A program made the translations under genes and the position numbers. Below, piece after piece: positions 11,047 to 22,111 of a DNA stretch of 64,000 nucleotides. Positions within the stretch are counted from its first letter, which is position 1; every line of letters starts with the position of its first letter. This stretch comes from Tenebrio molitor (taxonomy: Eukaryota > Arthropoda > Insecta > Coleoptera > Tenebrionidae): contig NC_091048.1 in NCBI RefSeq assembly GCF_963966145.1, positions 2,232,001 to 2,296,000 on the forward strand. The letters run 5' to 3'. The notes below the pieces were generated by a model. That model was not told the origin of the DNA, searched no databases, and was given only the letters and a program-made list of their open reading frames with translations.

Positions 11047-12829
11047 ATGAGTGATTTGGTGAAGATGGGACCTCCGGATAACCAAGAGCTTCCCAAAAAA
11101 TCATTGGGAGCAATATATTTCGAGAGAATAAAGAAATGGAATGCCAACAGAGTCGTCCTAGTAAGAATCTTCGTAATGTTTTGAAATAATCGAAGCGATT
11201 TGATTTTAGATTGATTGGACAGGTGAGGAACTGACTTATGGACAACTCTTACAGTCGACTGTTAAATTAGCAACGCAAATGACCAAATTGGGAGTGAGGA
11301 AAGACGACGTTGTTACCATATTGTCTCCGAATAGTACGAAATTCATCTTGACAGTCCTTGCAGGATTTTTCATTGGGGCAAAAGTGAATTCACTCAATCC
11401 GGACTACACTCCAGGTATGGTTAAGTACACTTGAAAAGTTTGCCAAAATATTTTTTCCAGGCGAACTGAAGCATTTCTTTGAGGTTTGTCACCCAGTTTT
11501 GATCTTTTGCACAGCAAGGTCTTTAGGAAGTATTCTCGAGCTGAAAGATTGTTCCTCTGTTAACATCATTCTTTACGACACCGAAACTGTAGATGACGTC
11601 GAAAACTTTGACAAATTTGTAGAAGCGGGTACTTTTGATCCTGGATTTAGTCCCACCAAGCTCGACCCCAACGAAGACGTCGCTTTGATTTTGACCTCTT
11701 CGGGCACAACAGGCTTTCCAAAATGTGTCCAGCTAACTCACGCCAGCTTCAGAGTCACGATGATCTACACCAGAGATCCTTACTTCATTGACGTCAATGA
11801 AAACGAGAGGATTCTGGCGTTTCTTCCGTTTTTCCACATCTTAGGGCTCGGCAGCACTCTTGCTGGCATTCTATACGGAGCAAAATTAGTAATTCTGGAA
11901 AAATTCGTCCCCGAGCGCTTCTTGAGTCTCATCCAAAACCACAGAGTGACAAAACTGTTCGCAGTACCTCCTATTCTTCTGTTCTTGGTGAAGAGTCCTC
12001 TGGTGCAAAAATACGATTTGTCCTCTATCACCGACGTGCTTTGCGGATCAGCTACCGTGACCAAAGAGACAGAAGATTTGATAGAGGCGCAACTGAACAT
12101 CCATTGTGTTCGACAAGTTTATGGTATGACAGAAATATGTGGAGCAGCTACCGTGATTCCTAAGAACTCGAAGAAACACGGATCTTGCGGACAAGTAGTA
12201 ACGGGACAGCAGATTAAAATATGCGATCCTGAAACTGGTAAAGCTTTGGGTGCGGGTGAGGTTGGAGAGTTGAGGGTCAAAGGTGGTGGGGTGATGAAGG
12301 GTTATCTGGGTAAGGAGAAAGAAACTGAAGAGGCGTTCGACGAGGAAGGATATTTGAAAAGTGGTGACCTGGGATATTACGATGATGAAGGTTTCTTCTT
12401 TATTGTAGATCGTCTGAAAGAGATTATCAAGTACAAGGGTTTCCAAGTGAGTACAATTTTTTCGTGTAGAAAGAATAGTGTTCTTGTGTATCAAGGTTTC
12501 ACCAGCTGAACTGGAAAGTCTTCTGATATCACATCCAGCAGTGAAAGACGTTGCAGTAATTGGAATGCCAGACGAGAGAGCAGGCGAATTACCTGTAGCG
12601 TTCGTGGTAAAGCAACCAAACGAAAATGTCACTGAAGAAGAGATTGTTCGTTACATTGCTGGTAATCTTGACACCAAAACCGTGTGTGATACTTCAAGTT
12701 TGGAGATGTTTTATTTCAGAACATGTTTCTGTCCAGAAGCGTCTCTCTGGAGGGGTTCGATTTATTGAGGAAATTCCAAAAAGTAGTAGTGGCAAAATTT
12801 TAAGAAAAAAATTAAAGGAACTACTATAA
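11047..12829 (+). CDS. Acyl-CoA ligase, luciferase/4CL-like, copy 3 (divergent pocket)
   Basis: Exons 11047-11160, 11210-11414, 11461-12446, 12496-12661 and 12720-12829 give 526 residues. The catalytic set is intact (SSGTTGFPK, YGMTE, SGDLG, Lys516 in SSSGK). It is the most divergent copy in the putative acid pocket: PFFHILGLG places Leu at 234, where all others have Phe (firefly Phe247 position), and IYTRDPYF replaces the YGGDP-type loop. GSATV and SCGQVVTGQQ are further private changes. This suggests a different substrate range (inference). Its upstream block is cut to about 70 bp by the Bel/Pao relic, so its expression may also differ. Confidence 0.93.
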
Positions 12830-13340
12830 ATAATTACGTGCAAGAATGCATTTTGATGTGTTTGTACTATTGTCGGAAGTTTCTTGAATAAAAAATATTT
12901 TCATTGAAATATGTTTATTTTGCAAAAGATATCAACATAATTTTACACACACAGTCACAATAATCTTTTTAGTTGGTAGTGGTACTAGTGGTACTGTCTT
13001 AACACTCGTTCATCACGCATTTTTTTTTCACTGTTGTGTTACGAATGTTAACGGCCCTAGGATATGAATTTGACAAGTGCGTCAGCACGAGTCGAATTCG
13101 AAAGCGCCGTTGACACGAGTAACACCAGCGCAAAAATGATCTGCATAACATTGACTACGAGTCGTATTTGGAGGACTAATTAATGAATCAAATTTCTTTC
13201 AGTTTTTCCAATTGCACACTTCAATTTGTTAGAAAATAATACACATTTCTGTGTTAGTTTTTCACTGCAAAAACAATTTTTGATGAAGATTTTCATTTGT
13301 TTAAAATATTCACCTCGATTATTAGTACAATAGTGACAGA
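12830..13340. other. Intergenic with a degenerate dyad
   Basis: A poly(A)-type aataaaaaat lies near 12887. Around 13040-13150 an imperfect GC-rich dyad occurs (gcgtcagcacgagtcgaatt, gcgccgttgacacgag) similar in style to the other hairpins of the window. No gene. Confidence 0.4.
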
Positions 13341-16180
13341 TGAATTAAATAGTCATTTTAATTGCATTATTTGCATATTTTACTGTTTTTATAGATCAAA
13401 TTTTTTTTATCAATATTTACCATAATCTCATCTTAACTCTTCGCATTTAGTTTACCAGTTATGAATACTTTTAGCTTTTCTTGCTTTTGCACATGAGAAG
13501 CGTTTCGGGTCAACGAGATATCAAAATAATTACTGATCGTTTGATTTGACTGTAGAAAATTAAATTGTTGCAAAATTTAACACATTAGCTCATAAAAATG
13601 CCAATAAATATTAATAGGATATTTAATGAAAGTCAGTGGTATTAATTAAGTACTTATGACTTAAACGATATAGGTAAAAATAATTAAAGAAGTTTTTAGC
13701 ATGTTTTGTAATGGGACAAGTGTTTATGTAGTTTGTTAAGCCAGAATTTACCTAACATTGTGTGTGGTGCAGAAGTTATCAAAACATCACGCAAAATTTA
13801 TGTTAAAATAAGCGATCTTGTTTAGCCAGTTTTAATCAGGAGAAATTTTGGAAGGTGAGATTTTTTTTAACTTAATCTATAAGTCACGCGAAATTGGAAG
13901 ATTTCAAGGTGCGTTTTTGCAAGTTTCTCGCAATTAAGCTATCTATCAAAAGTTGATAGACAATTTTACGGTCCACTGACGACAACATCATCTTTGACCA
14001 TTACATTTATCTCACAAAGTGTTTTTATTGAAGAATCGGAATCATCTATTTTATTGTCCGCAAAACACTACACTTCTTAAAAAATATTCCAAAGAAATCA
14101 CTCCTTAGTTTTTATTCTTTTATTTGTATGGGTCCTCATCACCAGAACATATAAGCAAATTGTCAGTTCGTCTAAGTAACTAAAACAGGGGAAAACGCAA
14201 TTTTTCTCCACTTATGTACATAGTTGTTAACAAAAAAATTTAGTCTCTTGAGAGATAAGAATAGATCAATTATAATCTCAATTGTGTGAAGATCGTCAAC
14301 GCGCCATGAGTGATTTGGTGAAAATGGGACCTCTGGATAACCAAGAGCTTCCCAAAAAATCATTGGGAGCTATATTTTTCGAGAAAATAAAGAAATGGGA
14401 CGCCAACAGAGTCGCCATAGTAAGAATCTTCATAATGTTTTGAAACAATTGAAACGATTTGATTTTAGGTTGATTGGACAGGTGAAGAACTGAATTACGG
14501 ACATCTCTTACAGTCGACTGTTAAATTAGCAACGCAAATGACCAAACTGGGAGTGAAGAAAGGCGACGTTATTACCATATTGTCCCCAAATAGTACAAAA
14601 TTCATTTTGACAGTCCTTGCAGGATTTTACGTTGGGGCAAAAGTGAATTTACTCAATCCGGACTACACTCTAGGTATGGTCAATTAAACTTGAACACATC
14701 GTCAAAATATTTTTTAGGAGAACTGAAACATTTCTGTGAGGTTTGTCACCCAGTTTTGATCTTCTGCACAGCAAAGTCTTTAGAAAACGTTTTCGAGCTG
14801 AGAAATTGTGTTTCCGTTGACATCATTCTTTACGACACCGAAACTGTAGATGACGTCGAAAACTTTGACAAACTAATAGAAGCGTGTACTTTTGATCCCG
14901 GATTTAGTCCCACCAAGCTCGACCCCAAAGAAGACGTCGCTTTGATTTTGACCTCTTCAGGCACAACAGGCTTTCCAAAAAGTGTCCAGCTAACTCACGC
15001 CAGCTTGAGAGTCACGATGCTCTACAGCGGAGATCCTTACTTTCTGGATGTCAACGAAAACGAGAGGATTCTGTCGTTTCTTCCGTTTTTCCATATGTTT
15101 GGGATCGGCATTACTCTTGCGGGCATTCTGTACGGAGCAAAATTAGTAATTTTGGAAAAATTCGTTCCCGATCGCTTCTTGAGTCTGATCCAAAAGCACA
15201 GAATCACGAAATTGTACGCTGTACCTCCTATTCTTCTGTTCTTGGTGAAGAGTCCTCTGGTGCAAAAATATGATTTGTCGTCTATCACCGACGTGTTATG
15301 CGGAGCAGCTACCGTGACCAAAGAGACAGAAGATTTGGTAGAGGCGCAACTGAACATCCATTGTGTTCGACAAATTTATGGTATGACGGAAGTATCTGGA
15401 GGGGCTACTGTGATTCCTAAGAACTTGAAAAAACCCGGATCTTCGGGACAAGTTGTAACGGGACATCAGATTAAAATATGCGACCCTGAAAGTGGTAAAG
15501 CCTTGGGTGTGAATGAGGTTGGAGAGTTGAGAATCAAGGGTGATGGGGTGATGAAGGGTTATCTGAGTAAGGAGATAGAAACTGAAGAGGCGTTCGACGA
15601 GGAAGGATTTTTCAAAAGTGGTGATCTGGGATATTACGATGATGAAGGTTTCTTCTTTATTGTAGATCGCCTGAAAGAGATTATCAAGTATAAGGGTTTC
15701 CAAGTGAGTACAATTTATTGTTGTAGAAAAAATGGTGTTCTTCTGTATCTAGGTTTCACCAGCTGAACTGGAAAGTCTTCTGATACAACACCCAGCAGTG
15801 AAAGACGCTGGAGTAATTGGTATACCAGACGAGAAAGCAGGCGAACTACCTGTAGCGTTCGTGGTCAAGCAACCAAATCAAGATGTGACTGAAGAAGAGA
15901 TTGTTTGCTACATTGCTGGTAATGTTGACACCATAACCATGTGTAATTCTTCGAAGTTAAAGATTTTTTATTTCAGAAAATGTTTCTGTCCAGAAGCGTC
16001 TCTCTGGAGGTGTTCGATTTATTGAAGAAATTCCAAAAAGTAGTAGTGGCAAAATTTTAAGAAAAAAATTAAAGGAACTGCTATAAATAATTACATGCAA
16101 GAATGCATTTTGATGTGTTTGTACTATTGTCGGAAGTTTCTTGAATAAAAAATATTTTCATTGAAATATGTTTATTTTAG
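13341..16180 (+). repeat. Tandem duplication unit containing ligase copy 4
   Basis: This block, including about 960 bp of upstream sequence and the 3' flank, aligns with 18160-21145 around copy 5. Long upstream stretches are nearly identical (for example 13880-14160 against 18899-19180). The duplication is therefore younger than the other array members. The main difference upstream is an insertion of about 300 bp in the copy-5 unit. Confidence 0.8.
14306..16086 (+). CDS. Acyl-CoA ligase, luciferase/4CL-like, copy 4
   Basis: Exons 14306-14419, 14469-14673, 14718-15703, 15753-15918 and 15977-16086 give 526 residues in the shared phases. Motifs are complete. Private changes are Leu for Pro at 106 (YTLG), PFFHMFGIG in the pocket, KNLKKPGSSG, a YLSKEIE stretch and Cys487 in place of Arg (IVCYIA). 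With copy 5 it shares YGMTEVSGGAT, where copies 1-3 have CGAAT. The long second frame of the main exon on the opposite strand is a shadow. Confidence 0.92.
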
Positions 16181-16456
16181 TTTTTCTAGTTGGTTGTGGT
16201 ACTATTGTACTACTCTCTTAACACTCGTTCATCACACAATTTTTTTTTCACTGTTGTGTTACCTTCGACTACCACATTTAAATTCAACAATTATCCCTAT
16301 TTTCTCTTGAATTTAATAATGAAGAAATATTTACACAAGAATGAAACTTAATAAACGAAAGTTAGCTGCAATAAAACCGCATCCTGGTTATTTAAATACG
16401 AATAAGTAAAATAAAATACTTATTATGATTTCGCACCATTTATTTGCATGCAAAAA
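16087..16456. other. Intergenic, ligase copies 4-5
   Basis: It begins with the shared 3' flank; no gene seen. Confidence 0.4.
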
Positions 16457-16458
16457 TA

Positions 16459-16720
16459 CCGAGTGACTATAAATGGTTGAAGGAAAATAGTGTATCGGCA
16501 ACACTGATGCAGTTGGTAGTGCAAGTCTTCTCGTTCATCATCTGTCAATCATTTGTATTTAGGCTAGGTTAAGTCACGAAGTGCATTGTCGATTTAGATT
16601 TTTTTGACATTGTTTGAAATTTAAAAATTACGTGTGTCATGCCAACGATGTTGCCAACTAAAGATTTCAAATGTGTTACCAACATAACAAAATAATTGTC
16701 AATCATTTATAGTCACTCGG
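16459..16720. mobile_element. TA-flanked MITE, 262 bp
   Basis: Terminal inverted repeats ccgagtgactataaatg(g/a)ttga are flanked on both sides by TA (16457-16458, 16721-16722). This is the pattern of a Tc1/mariner-type non-autonomous element. No coding capacity. Confidence 0.75.
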
Positions 16721-16726
16721 TAGTAT

Positions 16727-17341
16727 CGAGTGTTCAAATGAAATCCTGGGCTGGGAAGGCGTTGGAAACCGTCAATTGTTGTGCTTTTTAAAGCGTAGAT
16801 TAATTGGAGCATGTTGACAGCTAACCTAAAATTTAGAGCCAAAAAAATCTTTCTTTTTTTCTTTCTGTACAATGATTTATATTAAAAATAGAATAACTTA
16901 ACGATTCCTATTCTTGAAGCAAATATCTACGGGCACCCTTTGCTGAAAACAAACATGTTCAATTATGTTACGATTAAACATAAACAAATGTCATTCGTGT
17001 CAAACGGCGGGAAATTCAAACTTTACACTGTTCTAAACGGTTTAATTTTTCCCACGCCTACTCAGCCCAGGATTTCATTTGAACGCGCGATAGATTATAT
17101 CGTGTGTTCCAATAAAAACTCACTCGCAGTAAGCCATGACTATAGAGATAGATAGACTGGTCATGTCGATTTTAGGATCATTGGAAGTAGTTCATTTGTT
17201 ACTTACAAATTTTCATCATATTTGTGACAGATAACCTATAAATTTACTTCTCTAGTTCATTTCACATCTGGTACTAAGACATACTTCACTTTTGTCATGG
17301 CTTGCTGCGAGTGAGTTTTTTGTGGAACACACGATATCATT
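16727..17341. repeat. Two abutting foldback structures
   Basis: The first dyad pairs 16735-16766 (aaatgaaatcctgggctggg) with 17053-17085. The second pairs 17092-17145 (atcgtgtgttcca, actcactcgcag, aagccatgac) with 17290-17341. They overlap at gaacgcgcgata, suggesting adjacent or nested foldback insertions. Confidence 0.65.
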
Positions 17342-18159
17342 AAGAGTAGAAGTAAGTTTTTTTGTGCTAAGGCCAGAGATTGAAGACCGAGACGAAGTCG
17401 AGGTCGTAATTGGTCGAAGCATAAAAACGTCTTCTATTCTGAATGATATAGAGCGTGCAAACCTTAACTGGAATAAAATTCGTAGCTTGGACATAGGAGA
17501 TTTTTGTAAAAAAAACCCGAAACAGCTCAATTTTTGTTTTTCTAAGCTCCCGGAAGTGCGCAATTATTCCTAACTTTTTTCAAATGTACAGATATGTGGG
17601 TATGTCAAGTGACACCTTGTTTAAAAGGCCACTTCGCAAGGAATACATCGCACTATTGTTTCCTGTTTGCTGAAAAAATAAAGCCAATTTTATAAGTTGA
17701 ACACCTTGAAGGTGTGTATTTAGTAGCCTTGATTGACTTTTGCCTTCTTGCCAAAGAAATGGGTAAAGAGAACTGCATCCGGATTTACCACCCGTTAGCC
17801 CAAGTACCATAAGCAAGATTGAGGTACGATACTGGAACTTGGGTCATGTAAGAGTTGTGCTCAGACAGCGAGAACCAACTGTTGGAGAAGATACTAGGCT
17901 AAGCGTGTTATTAACTCTTCAAAAAATCCGGTGATTCCAACCCGGCAATTGGCCCGTGTGAAATATAAACAATATTTTTTTCTATAATTGCTTTAAAGAA
18001 CAACATTTTAAAATTCAAATGTTTGTAACAAATAAAGTATCAACGCCGCAGTGGCCAGGATTTAAACAACGTTGTGGAGGTGACTCGGCTAATCGCCTCA
18101 TCACCTGGCAACGTCCTCGCATATTCTTCTCGTTATATTAATAACTATAATATCAGCAA
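17342..18159. other. No supported gene
   Basis: A plus-strand frame ending at 17573 (charged, EIEDRDEVEVV) has no start of its own outside the foldback and no family match, so it is not called. The rest is unremarkable. Confidence 0.4.
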
Positions 18160-18340
18160 TTCATCATATTCATTTTAATTACATTCTTTGCATATTTTAC
18201 TGTTTTTATGGATCAAATTTTTTTAATCAATATTTACCATAATCGCATCTTAACTCTTGGCATTTAGTTTACCAGTTAAGAATACTTTCAGCTTTTCTTG
18301 CTTTTGCACATGAGAAGCGTTTCAGGTCAACGAGATATCA

Positions 18341-18641
18341 TAGCTATTTATGCACCAAGGGCGTTACAAGGATGATTACGCCCGGAGAACGATGAATCCA
18401 ACTCGAGGGCTTTAGTCCGAGAGATGGATATTGTTCGATGGGCGTAATCATTCGGTGACGCCGTGGTGCATACAAAATTTTATTTTTCACTACGTGTTCT
18501 TTAAAAAAAAATGACATCTTTGCAATTATGAATTGATGAAGGCGTTATGTTTATTACGCACTCTTATTATGCCCCGGTTGTTATGGACATGTTTACGTAT
18601 TTCGAATCTTAGGAGATATCATGCAATTATAGTAAAGTGAA
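18341..18641. mobile_element. Foldback insertion in the copy-5 upstream region
   Basis: Copy 4 reads gagatatcaaaataattact; copy 5 reads gagatatca, then about 300 bp, then aaataattact. The insert includes a GC-rich dyad (tgcaccaagggcgttac with gtgacgccgtggtgca, and gattacgccc with gggcgtaatc) and a second dyad (ttttatttttcacta with tagtaaagtgaaaaataaaa). It inserted after the copy 4/5 duplication, or was lost from copy 4. Confidence 0.7.
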
Positions 18642-19335
18642 AAATAAAAATAATTACTGATCGTTGCAAATAAATATTAACAGACTATTTAACGAAAGTC
18701 AGTGGTATTAATTATCACTCAAACGACAAAAATATAATTAAAGAAGTTGTTAGCATATTTTGTAATGGGACAAGTGTTTATGTAGTTTGCTAAGCGAGAA
18801 TTTACTTAATATTGTGTGTGGGGCAGACGTTATCACAACATCACACAAAATTTATTTTAATCAGGAGAAATTTTGGAAGGTGGGGTGTATTTTTTTAAAC
18901 TTAATCTATAAGTCACGCGAAATTGGAAGATTTCAAGGTGCGTTTTTGCAAGTTTCTCGCAATTAATCTATCTATCAAAAGTTGATAGACAATTTTACGA
19001 TCCACTGACGACAACATCATCTTTGACCATTACATTTATCTCACAAAGTGTTTTTATTGAAGAATCGGAACCATCTATTTTATTGTCCGCAAAACACTAC
19101 ACTTCTTAAAAAAATATTCCAAAGAAATCACTCCTTAGTTTTTATTCTTTTATTTGTATGGGTCCTCATCACCAGAACATATAAGCAGGTTGTCAATTCG
19201 TGTAACTGAAACAGGAGAAAACGCAATTTTTCTCCATTTATGTACATATGTAGTTGTTAAGAAAAAAATTTAGTCTCTTGAGAGATAAGAATAGATCAAT
19301 TATAATCTCAATTGTGTGAAGACTGTCAACGCGCC

Positions 19336-21116
19336 ATGAGTGATTTGGTGAAAATGGGACCTCCGGATAACCAAGAGCTTCCCAAAAAATCTTTGGGAGT
19401 CATATATTTCGAGAAAATAAAGAAATGGAACGCCAACAGAGTCGCCATAGTAAGAATCTTCACAAAGTTTTGAAATAATCGAAACGATTTGATTTTAGGT
19501 TGATTGGACAGGTGAAGAACTGAATTACGGACATCTCTTACAGTCGACTGTTAAATTAGCAACGCAAATGACCAAATTGGGAGTGAAGAAAGGCGACGTT
19601 ATTACCATATTGTCCCCAAATAGTACGAAATTCATCTTAACAGTCCTTGCAGGATTTTACATTGGGGCAAAAGTGAATTCACTCAATCCGGACTACACTC
19701 CAGGTATGGTCAAGGAAATTTTAACACTTCGCCAACTTTTTTTTTAGGAGAACTGAAGCATTTCTTTGAGATTTGTCACCCAGTTTTGATCTTCTGCACA
19801 GCAAAGTCTTTAGAAAACGTTCTCGAGCTCAAAAATTGTTTTCCCGTTGACATCATTCTTTACGACACCGAAACTGTAGATGAGGCCGAAAACTTTGACA
19901 AACTAATAGAAGGGGGTACTTTTGATCCCGGATTTAGTCCCACCAAACTCGACCCCAAAGAAGACGTCGCTTTAATTTTGACCTCTTCGGGCACAACAGG
20001 CTTTCCAAAAAGTGTCCAGCTAACTCACGCCAGCTTGAGAGTCACGATGCTCTACGGCGGAGATCGTTACTTTCTGGATGTCAACGAAAACGAGAGGATT
20101 CTGGCGTTTCTTCCGTTTTTCCATATCTTTGGGATCGGCCTTACTCTTGCGGGCATTCTGTACGGAGCAAAATTAGTAATTTTGGAAAAATTCGTCCCCG
20201 ATCGCTTCTTGAATCTGATCCAAAAGCACAGAATCACGACACTGTACGCTGTACCTCCTATTCTTCTGTTCTTGGTGAAGAGTCCTCTGGTGCAAAAATA
20301 TGATTTGTCGTCTATCACCGACGTGTTATGCGGAGCTGCTACCGTGACCAAAGAAACAGAAGATTTGGTAGAGGCGCAGCTGAAGATTAATTGTGTTCGA
20401 CAAATTTATGGTATGACGGAAGTATCTGGAGGGGCTACTGTGATTCCTAAGAACTCGAAGAAACATGGATCTTCGGGACAAGTTATAATGGGACATCAGA
20501 TTAAAATATGCGACCCAGAAAGTGGTAAAGTTTTGGGTGTAAATGAGGTTGGAGAGTTGAGGGTCAAAGGTGATGGGGTGATGAAGGGTTATCTGGGCAA
20601 TGACAAAGAAACTGAAGAGGCGTTCGACGAGGAAGGATTTTTCAAAAGTGGTGATCTGGGATATTACGATGATGAAGGTTTCTTCTTTATTGTAGATCGT
20701 CTGAAAGAGATTATCAAGTATAAGGGTTTCCAAGTGAGTACAATTTATTGTTGTAGAAAAAATAGTGTTCTTCTGTATCTAGGTTTCACCAGCTGAACTG
20801 GAGAGTCTTCTGATACAACACCCAGCAGTGAAAGACGCTGGAGTAATTGGTATACCAGACGAGAAAGCAGGCGAACTGCCTGTGGCGTTCGTGGTCAAGC
20901 AACCAAATCAAGATGTGACCGAAGAAGAGATTGTTCGTTACATTGCTGGTAAAGTTGACACCATAACTATGTGTCATTCTTCAAGGTTAGAGATTTTATA
21001 TTTCAGAAAATGTTTCTGTCCAGAAGCGTCTCTCTGGAGGGGTTCGATTTATTGAGGAAATTCCAAAAGGTAGTAGTGGCAAAATTTTAAGGAGAAAATT
21101 AAAGGAACTGTTATAA
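19336..21116 (+). CDS. Acyl-CoA ligase, luciferase/4CL-like, copy 5
   Basis: Exons 19336-19449, 19499-19703, 19748-20733, 20783-20948 and 21007-21116 give 526 residues. All ANL motifs are present; the C-terminal catalytic motif is KGSSGK (Ser512 to Gly). The pocket stretch is PFFHIFGIG and the loop before it reads GGDRYF, with Arg replacing the Pro213 of the other copies. It is the closest relative of copy 4. Nothing is broken; expected to be a working cytosolic ligase. Confidence 0.92.
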
Positions 21117-21191
21117 ATAATTATGCCAGAGGTTTCTCCAATAAAGAATATTTTCATTGAAACAAATTTATTTGTAAAGGGAGCAACATAA

Positions 21192-21299
21192 TTTTTTGCA
21201 TATCGTAATGAAAGTGGCACTTTTTTATACGCAAAATCGTAGTGAAAGTAGCACTTTTTTACACGAAAAGTCGTAATGAAAGTAGTACTTTTTTGCATC
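21192..21299. repeat. Short tandem repeat, about 34-bp unit
   Basis: Three imperfect units (t6, then about ten variable bases, then tcgtaatgaaagtagcac-like) at 21192-21220, 21221-21254 and 21255-21288, plus a partial fourth. Confidence 0.75.
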
Positions 21300-22107
21300 A
21301 TTTTATTCCACTGTCACTGAGGTTTTGTTCAGTGGCGTATCGTTAGCGTTCTGAAATAATAATAATAATATTAATAGCTGGGGGCACGGTAAATACGCTT
21401 TTATTTGAATTATGTATTATGATATATTCAGTATTCACCCTTGGAAAAGAAGAAAAGAACTGATTTTAATGTAATACAAAACAACACAGAAATCACGAAA
21501 CACAACGAAACGAATACTGCCAATGGAAATCACAAAAGAGCACTAACGTACGCCTCTGATGCAGAATGGCCGGTCAACGGTTCATACCTTCCTAACCCTA
21601 ATTTTGAATAATGGATTCGACTAACGTATTCCGTCTGCTGCGCAACTTTATTGGTGTGTTCTCCTTAAAGTGTTTTCACTCTACATTTAAATTTGCAGAG
21701 CAGGTAGCCACCTACCCCACGCCAAGGGTTGGAAAACCTACCTGCCTGCAAACCTTCTCCAGCAACCTTTTATGACCGTAAACGTCCTTGAACGGCCCAT
21801 CGGGTATCGCATCGCTTTGGCGCCAGTGGCGTTCGTTTAACCTTACCCACAAGGTGTTAAGTAAGCGTTTTTATGTTACATTGTTACAATAAATGCACCA
21901 GTGCTCCCCGTCTCTTTTGGACGATACGTCACTGGGATAATCCTCACCCATCACCCTTGTCTAGCAACCTTTTATGGTTGCCCATGATTTGGCGGGTGGC
22001 ATTACCTTTTCAAACTGACCTTCCTTCCTCTCCTTTTATCTTCCTTGTTTTACACACAACAAGTAAAACCCAGGTTTGGTTTTGACTGAAATATTCCGTC
22101 CTCATCC
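21300..22107. other. No supported gene
   Basis: An ATA/ATT-rich microsatellite-like stretch lies at 21356-21372. The rest shows no recognised family. Confidence 0.4.
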
Positions 22108-22111
22108 TTAA

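Larger units (their letters stand above)
18160..21145 (+). repeat. Tandem duplication unit containing ligase copy 5
   Basis: Partner of 13341-16180, with matching upstream, coding and 3' flanking sequence. It differs chiefly by the foldback insertion at 18341-18641 and a short deletion just after it. Confidence 0.8.

Noticed and set aside
5715..21116. Calling the array firefly-type luciferases
   Set aside because: The ANL fold is shared by many acyl-CoA ligases; the peroxisomal signal is missing and the His244 equivalent is Phe. Only general ligase function is supported.
21192..21299. CRISPR-like array
   Set aside because: Only three imperfect units without spacers of uniform length, in a eukaryotic context; a simple tandem repeat.
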